Origin: an uncultured Lachnospiraceae bacterium
Lineage (GTDB): Bacteria > Bacillota > Clostridia > Lachnospirales > Lachnospiraceae
Length of the DNA: 32,761 bases
Assembly: GCA_946537305.1 (NCBI GenBank)
Contig: CAMNFR010000025.1
Coordinates: 1 to 32,761, forward strand
Reading direction: 5' to 3'
Shown here: one piece after another, positions 31,598 to 32,761 of the stretch
How positions within the stretch are numbered: position 1 is the stretch's first letter
Layout of the letters: the number at the start of each line of letters is the position of its first letter
The notes under the pieces: model-generated
Database searches by the model: none
What the model saw: the letters and a program-made list of their open reading frames with translations, nothing else
Told to the model about the DNA's origin: nothing
Made by a program: the position numbers and the translations under genes

Positions 31598-32752
31598 ATG
31601 GCAGTCTTGGAATTACCGAAATCTTTTGATGAGTTTGTGGATGCAAGAAAGAACAGTTTTTTGCACGTAAAGGAATATGTGGAGAACGGCGGCCATCTGG
31701 TGGGCTTTCTGTGCTCGTATACGCCCCTGGAGATCATTGATGCAGCCGGCGCCGCGGCGGTAGGCCTGTGCGGCACCAGCAATGAGCCGATTTCCGATGC
31801 GGAAAAAGTGCTTCCCAAGAACCTCTGTCCGTTGATCAAGGGGACCTTTGGCTTTGCCTATACGGAGAAATGCCCTTACACCTATTTCTCAGATTTCATC
31901 GTGGGTGAGACCACCTGCGACGGAAAGAAGAAGATGTTCGAGCTGTTGAACGATATTAAAGAAACCTACGTGCTGCAGCTGCCGCAGGGACAGGGACGTC
32001 CCTATGCCGCGGATATGTGGTACGAGGAGGTCAAGATCTTCAAAAAATATGTAGAAGATAAGCTGGGCGTTACCATTACGGATGAGAAGCTGCGGGAGGC
32101 TGTGCATGTCCGCAATGAGCTGAGAAAGACGCAGCTGGAGCTGTACGCGCTGCAGGGGATGGTACCTCCGGCCATGAAGGCTTCCGAGGTGATGGCTGCG
32201 CTGGCACAGGGCATCTTTAATTTCGGCCCGAAGGAGCAGATGAAGAGCTTCCGCGCCAAGATCGACGCGGCTAAAGAAGCCTATGAGCGCGGCGAGCGCC
32301 CGGTCCCCGAGACGGCAAAGCGCATTCTGCTGACCGGATGTCCTTCCACCGGTGTCATTCAGAAGGTCGGCATGACCATCGAGCGCAACGGCGGCGTCAT
32401 CGTCTGCCTGGATGACTGCGGCGGCGAGCGCACGAACAAGATGATGATCGATGAGAACGCCGATGATATCCTTCGGGCGATCTCCGACCGGTATCTTGGC
32501 ATCCACTGCTCCGTCATGACGAGAAATGACGGCCGCATGGAAAATACAAGGGAAATGATCAAGAAGTACCAGGCGGACGGCGTGATCGAGGTCGTGCTGC
32601 AGGCCTGCCACACCTTCAACGTGGAATCCGAGCTCATGAAGAACATGTGCAAGGAAGAAGGCATTCCTTACATGAAGCTCGAGACCGACTACGCCCCGTC
32701 CGACAGCGGACAGCTGGAGACACGTATTGCTGCCTTTATAGAAATGCTGTAA
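31598..32752 (+). CDS. 2-hydroxyacyl-CoA dehydratase family protein (HgdB/YjiM, double-cubane-cluster type)
   Basis: A 384-aa cytosolic iron-sulfur protein. Cysteines lie at 39, 58, 77, 92, 107, 248, 270, 274, 304, 337 and 351. Several are in family motifs: [55 protein letters not shown] and [10 protein letters not shown]. This pattern fits the stand-alone HgdB-like group that includes the double-cubane [8Fe-9S] protein of Carboxydothermus, rather than a paired A/B dehydratase. Such proteins need an HgdC-type ATPase activator to receive low-potential electrons; it would be expected just downstream, outside the window. AGGAGG lies 8 nt before the ATG at 31598. No acyl-CoA pathway genes are near, so the substrate is unknown. 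Confidence 0.85.
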   Translation: MAVLELPKSFDEFVDARKNSFLHVKEYVENGGHLVGFLCSYTPLEIIDAAGAAAVGLCGTSNEPISDAEKVLPKNLCPLIKGTFGFAYTEKCPYTYFSDFIVGETTCDGKKKMFELLNDIKETYVLQLPQGQGRPYAADMWYEEVKIFKKYVEDKLGVTITDEKLREAVHVRNELRKTQLELYALQGMVPPAMKASEVMAALAQGIFNFGPKEQMKSFRAKIDAAKEAYERGERPVPETAKRILLTGCPSTGVIQKVGMTIERNGGVIVCLDDCGGERTNKMMIDENADDILRAISDRYLGIHCSVMTRNDGRMENTREMIKKYQADGVIEVVLQACHTFNVESELMKNMCKEEGIPYMKLETDYAPSDSGQLETRIAAFIEML

Positions 32753-32761
32753 ACCGGAAAG

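Overview
The window looks like chromosomal DNA of an anaerobic, moderately GC-rich Firmicute, most likely a Clostridia member of the Lachnospiraceae type. The reasons are AGGAGG-type ribosome binding sites before most genes, sigma-A promoters with 17-bp spacers, a duplicated-FeoA ferrous iron operon with a FeoB-associated Cys-rich peptide, a rubrerythrin with its rubredoxin domain at the N terminus, a 2-hydroxyacyl-CoA dehydratase/double-cubane-cluster type protein, and secreted proteins built from SH3, FnIII, GH25, CAP and BspA-like LRR modules with Lys-rich tails. No rRNA, tRNA, CRISPR array, insertion sequence or prophage is visible. This is mostly chromosomal housekeeping and metabolic content, not an obvious accessory island. 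No stretch without a gene exceeds about 270 bp.

Layout. 1-101: tail of an unidentified plus-strand gene, then a long perfect hairpin (110-185). 195-4197 (minus): an AraC regulator, an L-fucose/L-arabinose isomerase family enzyme and a xylulokinase-like FGGY kinase, together a sugar catabolic cluster. 4465-7769 (plus): feoA-feoA-feoB, a Cys-rich membrane peptide and a small HMA-domain protein, ended by a terminator. 7899-13187 (plus): sbcD-sbcC-mscS-like operon. 13318-14868: sodium:solute symporter. 15129-16835: secreted CAP/FnIII protein. 16991-17851: dapF, convergent with a DtxR-family metalloregulator (17913-18341) across a shared terminator. 18594-20724: GreA-like factor, exonuclease III and a Cof-type HAD phosphatase. 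20870-21412: reverse rubrerythrin, then a second long hairpin, then a secreted GH25 lysozyme on the minus strand (21552-23432). 23601-25883: MATE exporter plus a serine beta-lactamase-like hydrolase. 25890-26663 (minus): YqeC-like protein. 26859-27701: TrmH/SpoU RNA methyltransferase. 27853-29127: secreted SH3/LRR protein. 29266-30132: amidohydrolase. 30124-31338 (minus): MalY/PatB-type PLP enzyme. 31598-32752: HgdB/double-cubane-type protein at the right edge.

How the parts connect. Three loci relate to iron and oxygen stress: feo, the dtxR-like gene and rubrerythrin. All three carry TTAG/CTAA half-sites inside or next to their promoters (seven in about 95 bp ahead of feo). The regulator has the Cys-x2-Glu-His arrangement of iron-type DtxR. 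I infer a small local iron regulon. The other item most worth following up is a pair of long hairpins (110-185 and 21447-21513) that share a GGGGACGKACCT core and both lie between convergent gene ends, like REP/RAYT-associated elements. I did not find a clearly new multi-gene system. The best candidates for something undescribed are the metal-regulon motif with the Cys-tailed regulator, the hairpin family, and the unassigned substrates of the sugar cluster and of the double-cubane-type protein.
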